Part shown: positions 32,850 through 41,765 of the stretch, one piece after another | Position numbering within the stretch: position 1 is the first letter of the stretch | How the letters are laid out: every line of letters begins with the position of its first letter | Assembly: GCA_014649155.1 (NCBI GenBank) | Contig: BMSM01000013.1 | Location: 117,089 to 181,088 of the forward strand | DNA from: Streptomyces griseoviridis | Lineage (GTDB): Bacteria; Actinomycetota; Actinomycetes; Streptomycetales; Streptomycetaceae | Reading direction: 5' to 3' | Length of the DNA stretch: 64,000 nt | Position numbers and translations under genes: made by a program | The notes under the pieces: generated by a model | Database searches by the model: none | Seen by the model: the letters and a program-made list of their open reading frames with translations, nothing else | Told to the model about the DNA's origin: nothing

Positions 32850-33908
32850 ATGGCCAATCCCACGGTGCTCACGGAAAACACGACCCCGGCCGAAGCCGGT
32901 GCCCGGCGCGAAAGGGGCAGCGATTTCGCCGAACTCTCCCGGCGTATCACCGAAGCGGGACTTCTGCGGCGCCGCCCGCTGTATTACTCGGTACGTTTCA
33001 CGCTGGTCGGGCTCGCGCTCGCGGGGGGCGTGGTGTCCTTTCTCGCGCTCGGGGACAGCTGGGCGCAGTTGTTCGTCGCGGCCGGACTGGCCGTCGTCTT
33101 CGGCCAGCTCGGGCTGGCCGCCCATGACCTGGCCCACCGCCAGGTGTTCTCCCGGCGGCGGCCCAGCGAGGCCGGCGGACTGCTGACGGCGAACCTGCTG
33201 CTGGGCATGAGCTACGGCTGGTGGATGAACAAACACACCCGCCACCACGCCAATCCCAATCACGAGGAGAAGGACCCGGATGTCGCGCCCGACCTTCTGG
33301 TGTGGTCGCGGCGGCAGGCGCGCGAGGCCGTGGGAATCCCGCGTTTCATCGGAAAGCACCAGGCGGTGCTGTTCTTTCCGCTCCTGACGCTGGAAGGGCT
33401 GAATCTCAGCTTCAACAGTTTCAAGGCGCTGCGCAGCCCCTCCATGAAACGGCCGTGGCTGGAGGGCACGCTGCTTCTCGCCCACTTCGCGCTCTACTTC
33501 GGCGGGCTGTTCACGGTCCTCTCCCCCGGCAGGGCGCTCGTCTTCCTCGCCGTGCACCAGGGCCTGTTCGGGATCTACCTCGGCTCGGTCTTCGCTCCCA
33601 ACCACAAGGGCATGCCGATGATCGAGGAGGGCACCCGGCTGGACTTCCTGCGCCGCCAGGTCCTCACCTCCCGCAACGTCGACGGCGGGGTGTTCGTGGA
33701 CGCGCTCATGGGCGGCCTCAACTACCAGATAGAGCACCACCTCTTCCCGAGCATGCCGACGCCCGCCCTGGCGCGGGCCCAGCGGCTCACCGAGCGGTAC
33801 TGCGCCGAACTGGGCATCCCCTACCACCACACGGGGCTGCTCGCCTCGCACCGGGAGGCGCTGCGGCACCTGCGCGGTGTCGGCGAGCCGCTGCGCGCCG
33901 CGCGGTGA
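32850..33908 (+). CDS. membrane fatty acid desaturase
   Basis: The 352-residue protein has the three histidine boxes of membrane di-iron desaturases: HDLAH at 92-96, HTRHH at 129-133 and QIEHH near 295, with hydrophobic pairs between them. QxxHH in the third box is typical of front-end or acyl-CoA/acyl-lipid desaturases. There is no fused cytochrome b5, so electrons must come from a separate ferredoxin system. ATG 32850 gives the family start; the ribosome site is weak. Confidence 0.88.
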   Translation: MANPTVLTENTTPAEAGARRERGSDFAELSRRITEAGLLRRRPLYYSVRFTLVGLALAGGVVSFLALGDSWAQLFVAAGLAVVFGQLGLAAHDLAHRQVFSRRRPSEAGGLLTANLLLGMSYGWWMNKHTRHHANPNHEEKDPDVAPDLLVWSRRQAREAVGIPRFIGKHQAVLFFPLLTLEGLNLSFNSFKALRSPSMKRPWLEGTLLLAHFALYFGGLFTVLSPGRALVFLAVHQGLFGIYLGSVFAPNHKGMPMIEEGTRLDFLRRQVLTSRNVDGGVFVDALMGGLNYQIEHHLFPSMPTPALARAQRLTERYCAELGIPYHHTGLLASHREALRHLRGVGEPLRAAR

Positions 33909-33918
33909 CCGGGGGCTC

Positions 33919-34293
33919 TCAGCCCCACAGGGCGCGGCCCAGGGCCACGCCCGCGCACGCCGCGCCGAGGCCGGCCGCCACGCTGAGCAGCACATTGCCG
34001 GCGGCGGACCGGCCGGCCCCCGTCTCCACGAGCCGCAGCGTCTCCCAGGAGAAGGTCGAGTACGTCGTGAGCGCCCCGCACAGACCGGTGCCGAGCAGCA
34101 GCTGGAGCCGGGAGCCGGCGGCACCGGCGAGGGCCGCGCCGGTGAGGGTGCCGAGCACCAGGCTGCCGGCGACGTTGACCGTGAAGGTGCCCCAGGGGAA
34201 CGCCGTACCGTGCCGGGAACGGACGGCGCGGTCGGTGAGGTAGCGCAGCGGGGCGCCGGCCATGGCGCCCAGGACGACGAGCAGCCAGTTCAC
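33919..34293 (-). CDS. crcB: fluoride channel CrcB/Fluc, second subunit of the pair
   Basis: The 124-residue protein has four membrane helices and the Fluc signatures 'PLRYLTDRAVRSRHG', 'FPWGTFTVNVAGSLVLGTLT' and 'LCGALTTYSTFSWETLRL'. It starts at GTG 34293 with a 4-bp GTGA overlap with the upstream crcB gene. Adjacent crcB pairs usually form a heterodimeric fluoride exporter with opposite topologies. Confidence 0.9.
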   Translation of the reverse strand: MNWLLVVLGAMAGAPLRYLTDRAVRSRHGTAFPWGTFTVNVAGSLVLGTLTGAALAGAAGSRLQLLLGTGLCGALTTYSTFSWETLRLVETGAGRSAAGNVLLSVAAGLGAACAGVALGRALWG

Positions 34294-34709
34294 GCGGCGC
34301 CTCCCTTCGGTCCGAGGACGCGCCGGGCCGCCGAGGCGGCGAGCCACACCGCCGTGAGCGCCGCGAGAGGCGTCGCGGCCAGACAGACCAGCGCGGTGGC
34401 GGGGTGCCCGCCGGCGGCCAGGTCCCGGACGTCGACGGCGTACGTCGAGAAGGTGGTGAAGCCGCCGAGCACGCCGGTGCCGAGGAAGGGCCGCAGCAGG
34501 CGGTGCGGGGACCACACCTCGGTGACGGCCACCATGAGCGCGCCCATCGCCGCGCAGCCGGCGATATTGACCAGGAAGACCGCCCACGGGAAGTGCCCGG
34601 CCGGGGTGGGCCAGCACAGCGCGGCCGCGTACCGGGCGGCGGCGCCGAGGCCGCCCCCGACGGCCACCGCGGCGACGACCGGCGCCTGGGAGGGCCGTAC
34701 CGCTGTCAT
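34290..34709 (-). CDS. crcB: fluoride channel CrcB/Fluc, first subunit of the pair
   Basis: The 139-residue protein contains 'GGGLGAAARYAAAL', 'HFPWAVFLVNIAGCAAMGAL' and 'GTGVLGGFTTFSTYAVDV', the usual CrcB helices. ATG 34709 is chosen over an in-frame ATG at 34727 because AGGAG stands 7 bp before it. I looked for a fluoride riboswitch in the upstream 100 bp and saw none; a hairpin is there instead. Confidence 0.9.
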   Translation of the reverse strand: MTAVRPSQAPVVAAVAVGGGLGAAARYAAALCWPTPAGHFPWAVFLVNIAGCAAMGALMVAVTEVWSPHRLLRPFLGTGVLGGFTTFSTYAVDVRDLAAGGHPATALVCLAATPLAALTAVWLAASAARRVLGPKGGAA

Positions 34710-34781
34710 CGTGTGTCTCCTGCTCACCGGGCCGGGCTGCCCCTCGTCCGTGCCTGGTCACGGCGTGGGCCAGGTTATCCC

Positions 34782-34801
34782 CGGTGACGCCTGGGGGTCA
34801 C
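34782..34801. promoter_or_regulatory. inverted repeat in the divergent crcB/marR promoter
   Basis: GGTGAC and GTCACC flank 8 bp (GCCTGGGG). It lies 26 bp before the marR start and could be its operator. Confidence 0.4.
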
Positions 34802-34826
34802 CTCGGCCCGGTACTACCATGCGGAC

Positions 34827-35309
34827 ATGGGAGCGACGACGGCCGGCGGCGGGCTGGAGGACCGGTGGCGGGAGATCCTCGCGGTGCACGCGCGCACGAT
34901 GTGCGGGATCGACCGGGCGCTGCACCCGTACGGCCTCGGCGCGAGCGACTTCGAGGTGCTCGACCTGCTGGCGGGCGCCGCGCCCGGGGAGGCCGGGCAC
35001 TGCCGGGTGCAGAGCCTGGCCGGCCGGGTCCACCTCAGTCAGAGCGCGCTGTCCCGGCTGATCGCCCGGCTGGAGCGGGACGGCCTGGTGGAGCGCGCCG
35101 TCTGCCTGGAGGACCGGCGCGGCGTGTGGGTGACGCTGACGGCGAAGGGCCGCGAGCTGCACGCGCGGGCGCTGCCGGCGCAGCGGGCCGTGCTGGCCCG
35201 GACGCTCGGCGACGCCGGGGGCCCGGTGTCAGGGGCGGGCGAGCAGGGTGCGGACGCCGTCCGAGGTGAGGGTGAGCCGGTGTTCGGAACCGGCGTCGAT
35301 GGACAGTGA
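34827..35309 (+). CDS. MarR-family transcriptional regulator
   Basis: The 160-residue protein has the winged helix 'VQSLAGRVHLSQSALSRLIA' then 'RLERDGLVERAVCLEDRRGV'. It is divergent from the crcB pair. Its last 27 codons overlap the 3' end of the minus-strand sseB-like gene, and the tail from about residue 134 has no MarR character. Confidence 0.85.
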   Translation: MGATTAGGGLEDRWREILAVHARTMCGIDRALHPYGLGASDFEVLDLLAGAAPGEAGHCRVQSLAGRVHLSQSALSRLIARLERDGLVERAVCLEDRRGVWVTLTAKGRELHARALPAQRAVLARTLGDAGGPVSGAGEQGADAVRGEGEPVFGTGVDGQ

Positions 35310-35627
35310 CAGGTCGTCGGCCGGCCACTGCGCGGCGAGGGCGCCCAGCGGCACCAGGCGGTAGCGGGAGACGAAGGGCAGCAGGCCGGCCATCTCCAGC
35401 TCCGAGGTGAAGACGGGCACCACCTGTCCGCCGCCCGACTGCTCCAGCACGGGCAGCGCCAGGGACGCGCCGGCCGCGTCCTCGTCGCTCGCGTCGTCCG
35501 GCACCGGCACGAGCACCTCGCTGCCCGCCAGGGTGTCGAGCGCGGCCGGGTCGGAGGTGTTCTCGGCAAGGGTGTCCAGTGCCCGCTGTGCGGGGTTGGC
35601 GGCGTTGTCGTTCGCAGGTGTCTGCAT
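35229..35627 (-). CDS. SseB-family protein
   Basis: The 132-residue protein begins QTPANDNAANPAQRALDTLA and has 'GSEVLVPVPDD', 'QVVPVFTSELEMAGLLP' and 'RYRLVPLGALAAQWPADDLS', the N-terminal SseB fold common in streptomycetes as small stand-alone proteins of unknown role. AGGGA precedes ATG 35627. It overlaps the convergent marR gene by 81 bp. Confidence 0.75.
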   Translation of the reverse strand: MQTPANDNAANPAQRALDTLAENTSDPAALDTLAGSEVLVPVPDDASDEDAAGASLALPVLEQSGGGQVVPVFTSELEMAGLLPFVSRYRLVPLGALAAQWPADDLSLSIDAGSEHRLTLTSDGVRTLLARP

Positions 35628-35781
35628 GGCGATTCCCTGATAGCGGCGTTCGTACTGCCCGCTGAGACCTCGATCGGCACGGGCCCGGTCCCGCCTCGCG
35701 TACCCGAGCGGGAGTACGGCAATCCCCCGCGCGGCGCCGGGTCGCGCCGGGGGTTGACCGGGGGCCGGGCACACGATGTGA

Positions 35782-35795
35782 TGTTACCGGTAACA
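35782..35795. promoter_or_regulatory. LacI-type operator before the beta-galactosidase gene
   Basis: TGTTACCGGTAACA is a perfect 14-bp palindrome with the central CG typical of LacI/GalR sites, 48 bp before ATG 35844. The LacI-family gene two positions downstream is the expected binder. Confidence 0.8.
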
Positions 35796-35843
35796 CCAAG
35801 CGCTTCCCCGTGGCGCCCCGCCCCTTGCGAAGGGAACCCCCGT

Positions 35844-37607
35844 ATGCCCGCCCTGACGACGACGTCCGACGGATTCCTGCTCCACGGCGAGCCGTTCCGG
35901 ATCGTCTCCGGCGCGCTGCACTACTTCCGGGTCCACCCGGAGCAGTGGGCCGACCGGCTGCGCAAGGCCCGTCTGATGGGCCTCAACACGGTGGAGACGT
36001 ACGTCCCGTGGAACCTGCACCAGCCGGACCCCGGGGGCCCGCTCGACCTGGGCGGCATCCTCGACCTGCCCCGCTTCCTGCGGCTGGCCGGCGAGGAGGG
36101 GCTGACGGTGCTGCTGCGGCCCGGCCCGTACATCTGCGCCGAGTGGGACGGGGGCGGCCTGCCCGCCTGGCTCACCGCGGACCGGGACGTCCGGCCGCGC
36201 AGCGGCGACCCCCGCTTCACCGGTGCCGTCGACCGCTACCTCGACCTGCTGCTGCCCCCGCTGCTGCCGTACCTCGCCGCGTCGGGCGGCCCGGTGATCG
36301 CGGTCCAGGTGGAGAACGAGTACGGGGCGTACGGCGACGACACCGCGTACCTGGAGCACCTGGCCGAGGGACTGCGGGCGCGCGGCGTCGAGGAGCTGCT
36401 GTTCACCTGCGACCAGGCCGACCCGGCCCACCTGGCCGCCGGGAGCCTGCCGGGCGTGCTCGCCACCGGCACCTTCGGCAGCCGGATCGAGGAGTCGCTC
36501 GGCACGCTCCGCGCCCACCGGCCGCGGGGACCGCTGATGTGCGCGGAGTTCTGGATCGGCTGGTTCGACCACTGGGGCGGCCCGCACCACACGCGGGACG
36601 CGGCCGACGCCGCCGCCGATCTGGACCGGCTGCTGGCGGCGGGCGCCTCGGTGAACCTGTACATGTTCCACGGCGGCACCAACTTCGGCCTCACCAACGG
36701 CGCCAACCACCATCACGCCTACGCGCCCACCGTCACGTCCTACGACTACGACGCCCCGCTCACCGAGGCGGGCGATCCCGGTCCGAAGTACCACGCCTTC
36801 CGCGAGGTCATCGCCCGTCACGCCCCGGTGCCGGACGAGCCGGTCCCGCCCCCCGGGCGCAAGCTGGCGCCCACCGGGGTGGAGCTGGACCGGCGGGTGC
36901 CCCTGCTGCCGTACGCGGGCGGGGCGGGGGCCGCCGCGTACGGCGCCGATCCGCTGCCGATGCGCGAGCTGGGGCGGGCGGGCGGCCTGGTGCTGTACCG
37001 CACCACCGTGCCGGCGGCCGGCGACGGACTGCTGCGCTTCGCGGGCGGGGTCGGCGACCGGGCGCAGGTCTTCGTCGACGGCGCCCCGGCGGGCGTCCTG
37101 GAGCGCGAGCGCAACGAGGAGACCCTGGCGGTGCGCGTGCCCCGGCCCGGTGCCGCGCTGGACGTCCTGGTGGAGGACCTCGGCGGGGTGAACTACGGGC
37201 CGCGCGTCGGTGACCCCAAGGGCCTCCTCGGCCCGGTCTCCCTGAACGGGACCGCGCTGCGCGGCTGGGAGTGCCGTCCGCTGCCGCCCGGGGTCCCGGA
37301 CGCGGCGGCGTTCGAGCCGTCCGGCACCGGTCCGGCCGCCGTCCCGGCCTACCACCGGGGCACGTTCGAGGTGGCGGAGCCCGCCGACGCCTTCCTGGCG
37401 CTGCCGGGCTGGTCCAAGGGCCTGGCGTGGGTCAACGGCTTCGCACTGGGCCGCTACTGGAACCGGGGCCCGCAGCGCACGCTGTACGTCCCCGCGCCGG
37501 TGCTGCGCCCGGGGTCCAACGAACTGGTCGTGCTGGAGCTGCACGGCACGCCCGCCGCCCGCGCCGCGCTGACCGACACCCCCGACCTCGGGCCGGAGCG
37601 GGTCTGA
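35844..37607 (+). CDS. GH35-family beta-galactosidase
   Basis: The 587-residue cytoplasmic enzyme has the GH35 catalytic barrel at 1-330: 'GALHYFRVHPEQWADRLRKA', 'GPYICAEWDGGGLPAWL', acid/base E159 in 'VQVENEYGAYG' and nucleophile E235 in 'PLMCAEFWIGWFDHWG'. C-terminal beta domains follow, ending 'WVNGFALGRYWNRGPQRTLY'. There is no signal peptide, so it would act on imported galactosides. GAAGGGA is the ribosome site. Regulation by the next gene is likely. Confidence 0.93.
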   Translation: MPALTTTSDGFLLHGEPFRIVSGALHYFRVHPEQWADRLRKARLMGLNTVETYVPWNLHQPDPGGPLDLGGILDLPRFLRLAGEEGLTVLLRPGPYICAEWDGGGLPAWLTADRDVRPRSGDPRFTGAVDRYLDLLLPPLLPYLAASGGPVIAVQVENEYGAYGDDTAYLEHLAEGLRARGVEELLFTCDQADPAHLAAGSLPGVLATGTFGSRIEESLGTLRAHRPRGPLMCAEFWIGWFDHWGGPHHTRDAADAAADLDRLLAAGASVNLYMFHGGTNFGLTNGANHHHAYAPTVTSYDYDAPLTEAGDPGPKYHAFREVIARHAPVPDEPVPPPGRKLAPTGVELDRRVPLLPYAGGAGAAAYGADPLPMRELGRAGGLVLYRTTVPAAGDGLLRFAGGVGDRAQVFVDGAPAGVLERERNEETLAVRVPRPGAALDVLVEDLGGVNYGPRVGDPKGLLGPVSLNGTALRGWECRPLPPGVPDAAAFEPSGTGPAAVPAYHRGTFEVAEPADAFLALPGWSKGLAWVNGFALGRYWNRGPQRTLYVPAPVLRPGSNELVVLELHGTPAARAALTDTPDLGPERV

Positions 37608-37707
37608 CCGCGTGCCGCCGCCCGTCCCGCCCCGGCCTATGCTGTGCTCCTGCCGGGCGGGACGGGGCAGCCGTACCGCCGCCGACGACGCCGAGGAACC
37701 GACCCGT

Positions 37708-38751
37708 ATGAGCCCGAGCGCGCCCGAGGGACCCGCGCGGCGCAGCCGGCGCAACTTCGCCGGGGCGCGGCCCGTGATGGACGACGTGGCGCGTCACGCC
37801 GGCGTCTCCAAGCAGACGGTCTCCCGGGTCCTGAACGACCACCCCTCGGTCCGTCCGGAGACCCGGGAGGCGGTGCGGGAGGCGATGCGGACGCTGGGCT
37901 ACCGCCCGAGCCGCAGCGCGCGGTCGCTGGCCAGCGGGCGGACCCGGATGCTCGGCGTCATCTCCTTCGACGCCGCGCGCTACGGGCCGGCCGCCATCCT
38001 GACCGCGATCGGCACGGCGGCGCAGAAGGCCGGTTACCTGGTCAGTTCGATCGCCCTGGACACCGCCGACCGGGACACGGTGGCCGAGGCGGTGGACCGG
38101 CTGTCCGCCGAGGGCGCAGACGGGGTGATCGCCATCGCGCCGCAGCGCTGGGTGGGCCGGGCACTGGCGGAGGCCGGGACGGCCACGCCGCTGGTGGTGC
38201 TGGACGACGCCCCGGCGGTGGCCGGCGACTCCCGGAGCGGGGCGCGCAAGGCCACCGGGCATCTGCTCTCCCTCGGGCACCGCACGGTGGCGCACGTCGC
38301 CGGTCCGGCCGGCTGGACCTCGGCCGAGCTGCGGCTGGCCGCCTGGCGGGCGGCGCTGGAGGCGGCCGGGGCGGAGGTCACCGAGCCGCTGGCGGGCGAC
38401 TGGAGCGCCGACGCCGGGTACGAGCTGGGCCGCCGGCTGGCGCGGCGCACGGAGCTGACGGCGGTGTTCGTCTCCAACGACCAGATGGCCCTGGGGGTGC
38501 TGCACGCCCTGCACGAGGCGGGGCGGGCGGTGCCCGGTGACGTCAGCGTGGTCGGCTACGACGACGTCCCGGAGGCGGCCCACTTCCTGCCGCCGCTGAC
38601 CACCGTGCGCACCGACTTCGCGGAGATCGGCACCCGGGCGCTCCGGCTTCTGCTCGACCGCATCGACGGCGCCGGGCCGCCGCCGTCGGACGTGCTGGTC
38701 CCGGCCGAGCTGATCGTCCGGGACAGCAGCGGACCGCCACCGGTCCGGTAG
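37708..38751 (+). CDS. LacI-family transcriptional regulator
   Basis: The 347-residue protein has the helix-turn-helix and hinge 'MDDVARHAGVSKQTVSRVLN ... LGYRPSRSARSLASGRTRML' and a periplasmic-binding-like sensor domain ending 'VSVVGYDDVPEAAHFLPPLT'. It follows the beta-galactosidase gene by 100 bp in the same direction and is the obvious repressor for the palindrome at 35782. Confidence 0.92.
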   Translation: MSPSAPEGPARRSRRNFAGARPVMDDVARHAGVSKQTVSRVLNDHPSVRPETREAVREAMRTLGYRPSRSARSLASGRTRMLGVISFDAARYGPAAILTAIGTAAQKAGYLVSSIALDTADRDTVAEAVDRLSAEGADGVIAIAPQRWVGRALAEAGTATPLVVLDDAPAVAGDSRSGARKATGHLLSLGHRTVAHVAGPAGWTSAELRLAAWRAALEAAGAEVTEPLAGDWSADAGYELGRRLARRTELTAVFVSNDQMALGVLHALHEAGRAVPGDVSVVGYDDVPEAAHFLPPLTTVRTDFAEIGTRALRLLLDRIDGAGPPPSDVLVPAELIVRDSSGPPPVR

Positions 38752-38827
38752 CCGTGGGGCCGGTTGCGGCCGGGGTCACGGGGTGTTTCGCTGGCGCTCG
38801 GTGATCACCCGAGCGGAAGGCGGCGCC

Positions 38828-40096
38828 ATGAGTGTCGAGGCGGCGGCGCGGACCGTGCTGTCCGGGCTGGACGGCATCCGGTCCGAGGTGGAGGAGCTCT
38901 ACCGCGACCTCCACGCCCACCCCGAGCTGGGCTTCCAGGAGCACCGCACCGCCAAGAAGGCGGCCGAGGCCCTGCGGAGCTGCGGTTACGCGGTGACGGA
39001 GGGGATCGGCGGGACCGGGGTGACGGGGGTGCTCACGCGGGGCACCGGGCCGACCGTGCTGCTCCGCGCGGACATGGACGCCCTGCCGGTGCGGGAGGCG
39101 ACCGGGCTGCCGTACGCGTCGGCGGCCACGGCGCGGGACGCCGACGGCCACGACCGGCCGGTGATGCACGCGTGCGGCCACGATGTGCACGTGGCCTGCA
39201 TGACCGGGTTCGCCCGGCTGATGGCGGCGGCCCCCCGGGACACCTGGCGGGGCACCCTGATCGTGCTCTTCCAGCCCTCGGAGGAGAACGGCGACGGCGC
39301 ACGGGCGATGCTCGACGACGGGCTGACGCGGAAGGTGCCGCGCCCGGACGTGGTCCTCGCCCAGCACGTGCTGCCGTACCCGGCCGGCTACGTGGGCACG
39401 CGCCCCGGCTCCTTCCTCTCCGCCGCCGACAACCTCCGCGTCACGCTGCACGGCCGGGGTGCGCACGGCTCGGCGCCGCAGACCGGTGTCGACCCGGTGG
39501 TCATGGCGGCGATGTGCGTGGTCCGGTTGCAGACGGTGGTCTCCCGCGAGACCGGCGCGACCACGCCGGCCGTCGTCACCGTGGGCAGCATCCAGGCGGG
39601 TACGGGACCGAACATCATCCCCGACCACGCCGTCCTCCAGCTGAACGTCCGCACCTACGACGAGGACGTGCGGCGCCGGGTGCTGGCCGCGATCGAGCGG
39701 ATCGTGCGCGCCGAGGCGCAGGCGTCCGGAGCGCCGAGGGAGCCGGAGATCGAGCACCTGAGGTCGTTCCCGCCCACGGTCAACGACGAGGGGGCGACGG
39801 AGACCGTCACCCGTGCCTTCGCCGGCCACTTCGGCGACGCCCTGCACACGGTCGAGCTCCAGACGGCCAGCGAGGACCTCAGCGAGATCCCGGACGCGTT
39901 CGGGGTGCCGTACACCTACTGGGGCATCGGCGGCACCCCGCCCGAGACGTACGCCGAGGCCACGCGCCGGGGCACGCTCAGCGAGGACGTGCCCTCCAAC
40001 CACAGCCCGCGTTTCGCGCCCGTGCCGCAGCCGACGCTCGACACCGGTGTGCGGGCGCTGACGGTGGGCGCGCTGGCCTGGCTGGCGGCGGAGTAG
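38828..40096 (+). CDS. M20-family amidohydrolase
   Basis: The 422-residue protein has 'LYRDLHAHPELGFQEHRTAK', 'LLRADMDALPVREATGLPYA', 'VMHACGHDVHVACMTG', 'IVLFQPSEENGDGARAML', 'GRGAHGSAPQTGVDPV' and a C-terminal 'HSPRFAPV'. These are the metal ligands and dimerisation domain of the IAA-amino-acid/N-acetyl hydrolase subfamily. GGAAGG precedes ATG 38828. It probably cleaves N-acyl amino acids in the cytoplasm. Confidence 0.9.
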   Translation: MSVEAAARTVLSGLDGIRSEVEELYRDLHAHPELGFQEHRTAKKAAEALRSCGYAVTEGIGGTGVTGVLTRGTGPTVLLRADMDALPVREATGLPYASAATARDADGHDRPVMHACGHDVHVACMTGFARLMAAAPRDTWRGTLIVLFQPSEENGDGARAMLDDGLTRKVPRPDVVLAQHVLPYPAGYVGTRPGSFLSAADNLRVTLHGRGAHGSAPQTGVDPVVMAAMCVVRLQTVVSRETGATTPAVVTVGSIQAGTGPNIIPDHAVLQLNVRTYDEDVRRRVLAAIERIVRAEAQASGAPREPEIEHLRSFPPTVNDEGATETVTRAFAGHFGDALHTVELQTASEDLSEIPDAFGVPYTYWGIGGTPPETYAEATRRGTLSEDVPSNHSPRFAPVPQPTLDTGVRALTVGALAWLAAE

Positions 40097-40145
40097 CACG
40101 GTCCGGACGGGCGGCGGTGCTCATTCGATCACACTTTCCCCCACT

Positions 40146-40155
40146 TGATCGATCA
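40146..40155. promoter_or_regulatory. small palindrome in the gap promoter
   Basis: TGATCGATCA is a perfect 10-bp palindrome in the 112-bp gap before gap; TAACAT at 40172-40177 may be the -10 box. Confidence 0.35.
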
Positions 40156-40208
40156 TCCCGGGCCGTGTGGTTAACATATGAGCGCCGCCTAGCTCGAAAG
40201 ATGGAACC

Positions 40209-41654
40209 GTGACTGTCAACGACGACTCGTTCACCGACTGGAAGAACCGCGAGGAGATCGCGGAATCGATGATCCCGATGATCGGGAAGCTGCACCGGGA
40301 GCGGGACGTGACGGTCCTGCTGCACAGCCGCTCCCTGGTGAACAAGTCGGTGGTCAGCATCCTCAAGACGCACCGCTTCGCCCGGCAGATCGCCGGCGCG
40401 GAGCTGTCGGTCACCGAGACGCTGCCCTTCCTGGAGGCGCTCACCAAACTGGACCTCGGCCCGTCCCAGATCGACCTCGGCATGCTTGCCGCGACCTATC
40501 AGGCCGACGACCGGGGCCTGTCGGTCGCGGAGTTCACCGCCGAGGCCGTCGCCGGGGCGACCGGCGCCCACAAGATCGACCGGCGGGAGCCGCGCGACGT
40601 CGTCCTGTACGGCTTCGGCCGGATCGGCCGGCTGCTGGCCCGGCTGCTGATCGAGAAGGCCGGGTCCGGCAACGGGCTGCGGCTGCGCGCCGTCGTCGTC
40701 CGCGACAGCGGCGGCGGCGACCTGGTCAAGCGGGCCTCGCTGCTGCGCCGGGACTCCATCCACGGCCAGTTCCAGGGCACGATCACCGTCGACGAGGCGA
40801 ACAGCACGATCGTCGCCAACGGCAACGCGATCAAGGTGATATACGCCGCCGACCCGACGACCGTCGACTACACGGCGTACGGCATCGAGAACGCCATCCT
40901 GATCGACAACACCGGCCGCTGGCGGGACCGCGAGGGCCTCTCCCAGCACCTGCGCCCCGGCATCGACAAGGTGGTGCTGACGGCGCCGGGCAAGGGCGAC
41001 GTGCCCAACATCGTGCACGGCGTCAACCACGACACGATGAAGCCGGACGAGCGGATCATCTCCTGCGCGTCCTGCACCACCAACGCGATCGTGCCGCCCC
41101 TGAAGGCGATGGCCGACGAGTACGGCGTGCTGCGCGGTCACGTGGAGACCGTGCACTCGTTCACCAACGACCAGAACCTGCTGGACAACTACCACAAGAG
41201 CGAGCGCCGGGGCCGTTCGGCGCCGCTCAACATGGTGATCACCGAGACGGGTGCCGCCTCGGCCGTCGCCAAGGCGCTGCCGGACCTGAAGGCCAGGATC
41301 ACCGGCTCCTCGATCCGCGTCCCGGTGCCGGACGTGTCGATCGCCATCCTCAACCTCCAGCTCGCCCGGGAGACCACCCGCGAGGAGGTCCTCGACCACC
41401 TGCGCCAGGTGTCGCTGACCTCGCCGCTGAAGCGCCAGATCGACTTCATCACCGCGCCCGACGCGGTCTCCAGCGACTTCATCGGCTCCCGGCACGCCTC
41501 GATCGTCGACGCCGGCGCCACCAAGGTGGAGGGTGACAACGCCATCCTCTACCTCTGGTACGACAACGAGTTCGGCTACTCCTGCCAGGTCGTCCGCGTC
41601 GTGCAGCACGTCTCGGGCGTGGAGTACCCGACGTTCCCGGTGACCGGCGCCTGA
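40209..41654 (+). CDS. gap: glyceraldehyde-3-phosphate dehydrogenase, long form
   Basis: The 481-residue protein has a helical N-terminal extension of about 125 residues before the NAD motif 'VVLYGFGRIGRLLARLLIEK'. The catalytic cysteine is C289 in 'ISCASCTTNAIVPPLK', followed by 'VHSFTNDQNLLDN' and the end 'WYDNEFGYSCQVVRVVQHV'. Ordinary GAPDH is about 335 residues; the long type is a second isoenzyme in streptomycetes. Start is GTG 40209. Whether the extension alters cofactor choice is not known. Confidence 0.93.
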   Translation: MTVNDDSFTDWKNREEIAESMIPMIGKLHRERDVTVLLHSRSLVNKSVVSILKTHRFARQIAGAELSVTETLPFLEALTKLDLGPSQIDLGMLAATYQADDRGLSVAEFTAEAVAGATGAHKIDRREPRDVVLYGFGRIGRLLARLLIEKAGSGNGLRLRAVVVRDSGGGDLVKRASLLRRDSIHGQFQGTITVDEANSTIVANGNAIKVIYAADPTTVDYTAYGIENAILIDNTGRWRDREGLSQHLRPGIDKVVLTAPGKGDVPNIVHGVNHDTMKPDERIISCASCTTNAIVPPLKAMADEYGVLRGHVETVHSFTNDQNLLDNYHKSERRGRSAPLNMVITETGAASAVAKALPDLKARITGSSIRVPVPDVSIAILNLQLARETTREEVLDHLRQVSLTSPLKRQIDFITAPDAVSSDFIGSRHASIVDAGATKVEGDNAILYLWYDNEFGYSCQVVRVVQHVSGVEYPTFPVTGA

Positions 41655-41765
41655 GCACGTCCCCGGCCGCACCCCGGTTCGATCCGCTCCGGGGGTGGTA
41701 CTTCACCTCACAGGTGGCGGCACCCCTACCTGACGCGCCGTCACCACCCGGTGAGGAGAGCGGAC

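Noticed and set aside
34710..34826. A fluoride riboswitch before the crcB pair
   Set aside because: The conserved pseudoknot segments could not be found by eye; only an inverted repeat is there.
38543..40099. A 518-codon minus-strand open frame
   Set aside because: Antisense to the M20 amidohydrolase; His/Arg/Gly-rich without motifs.
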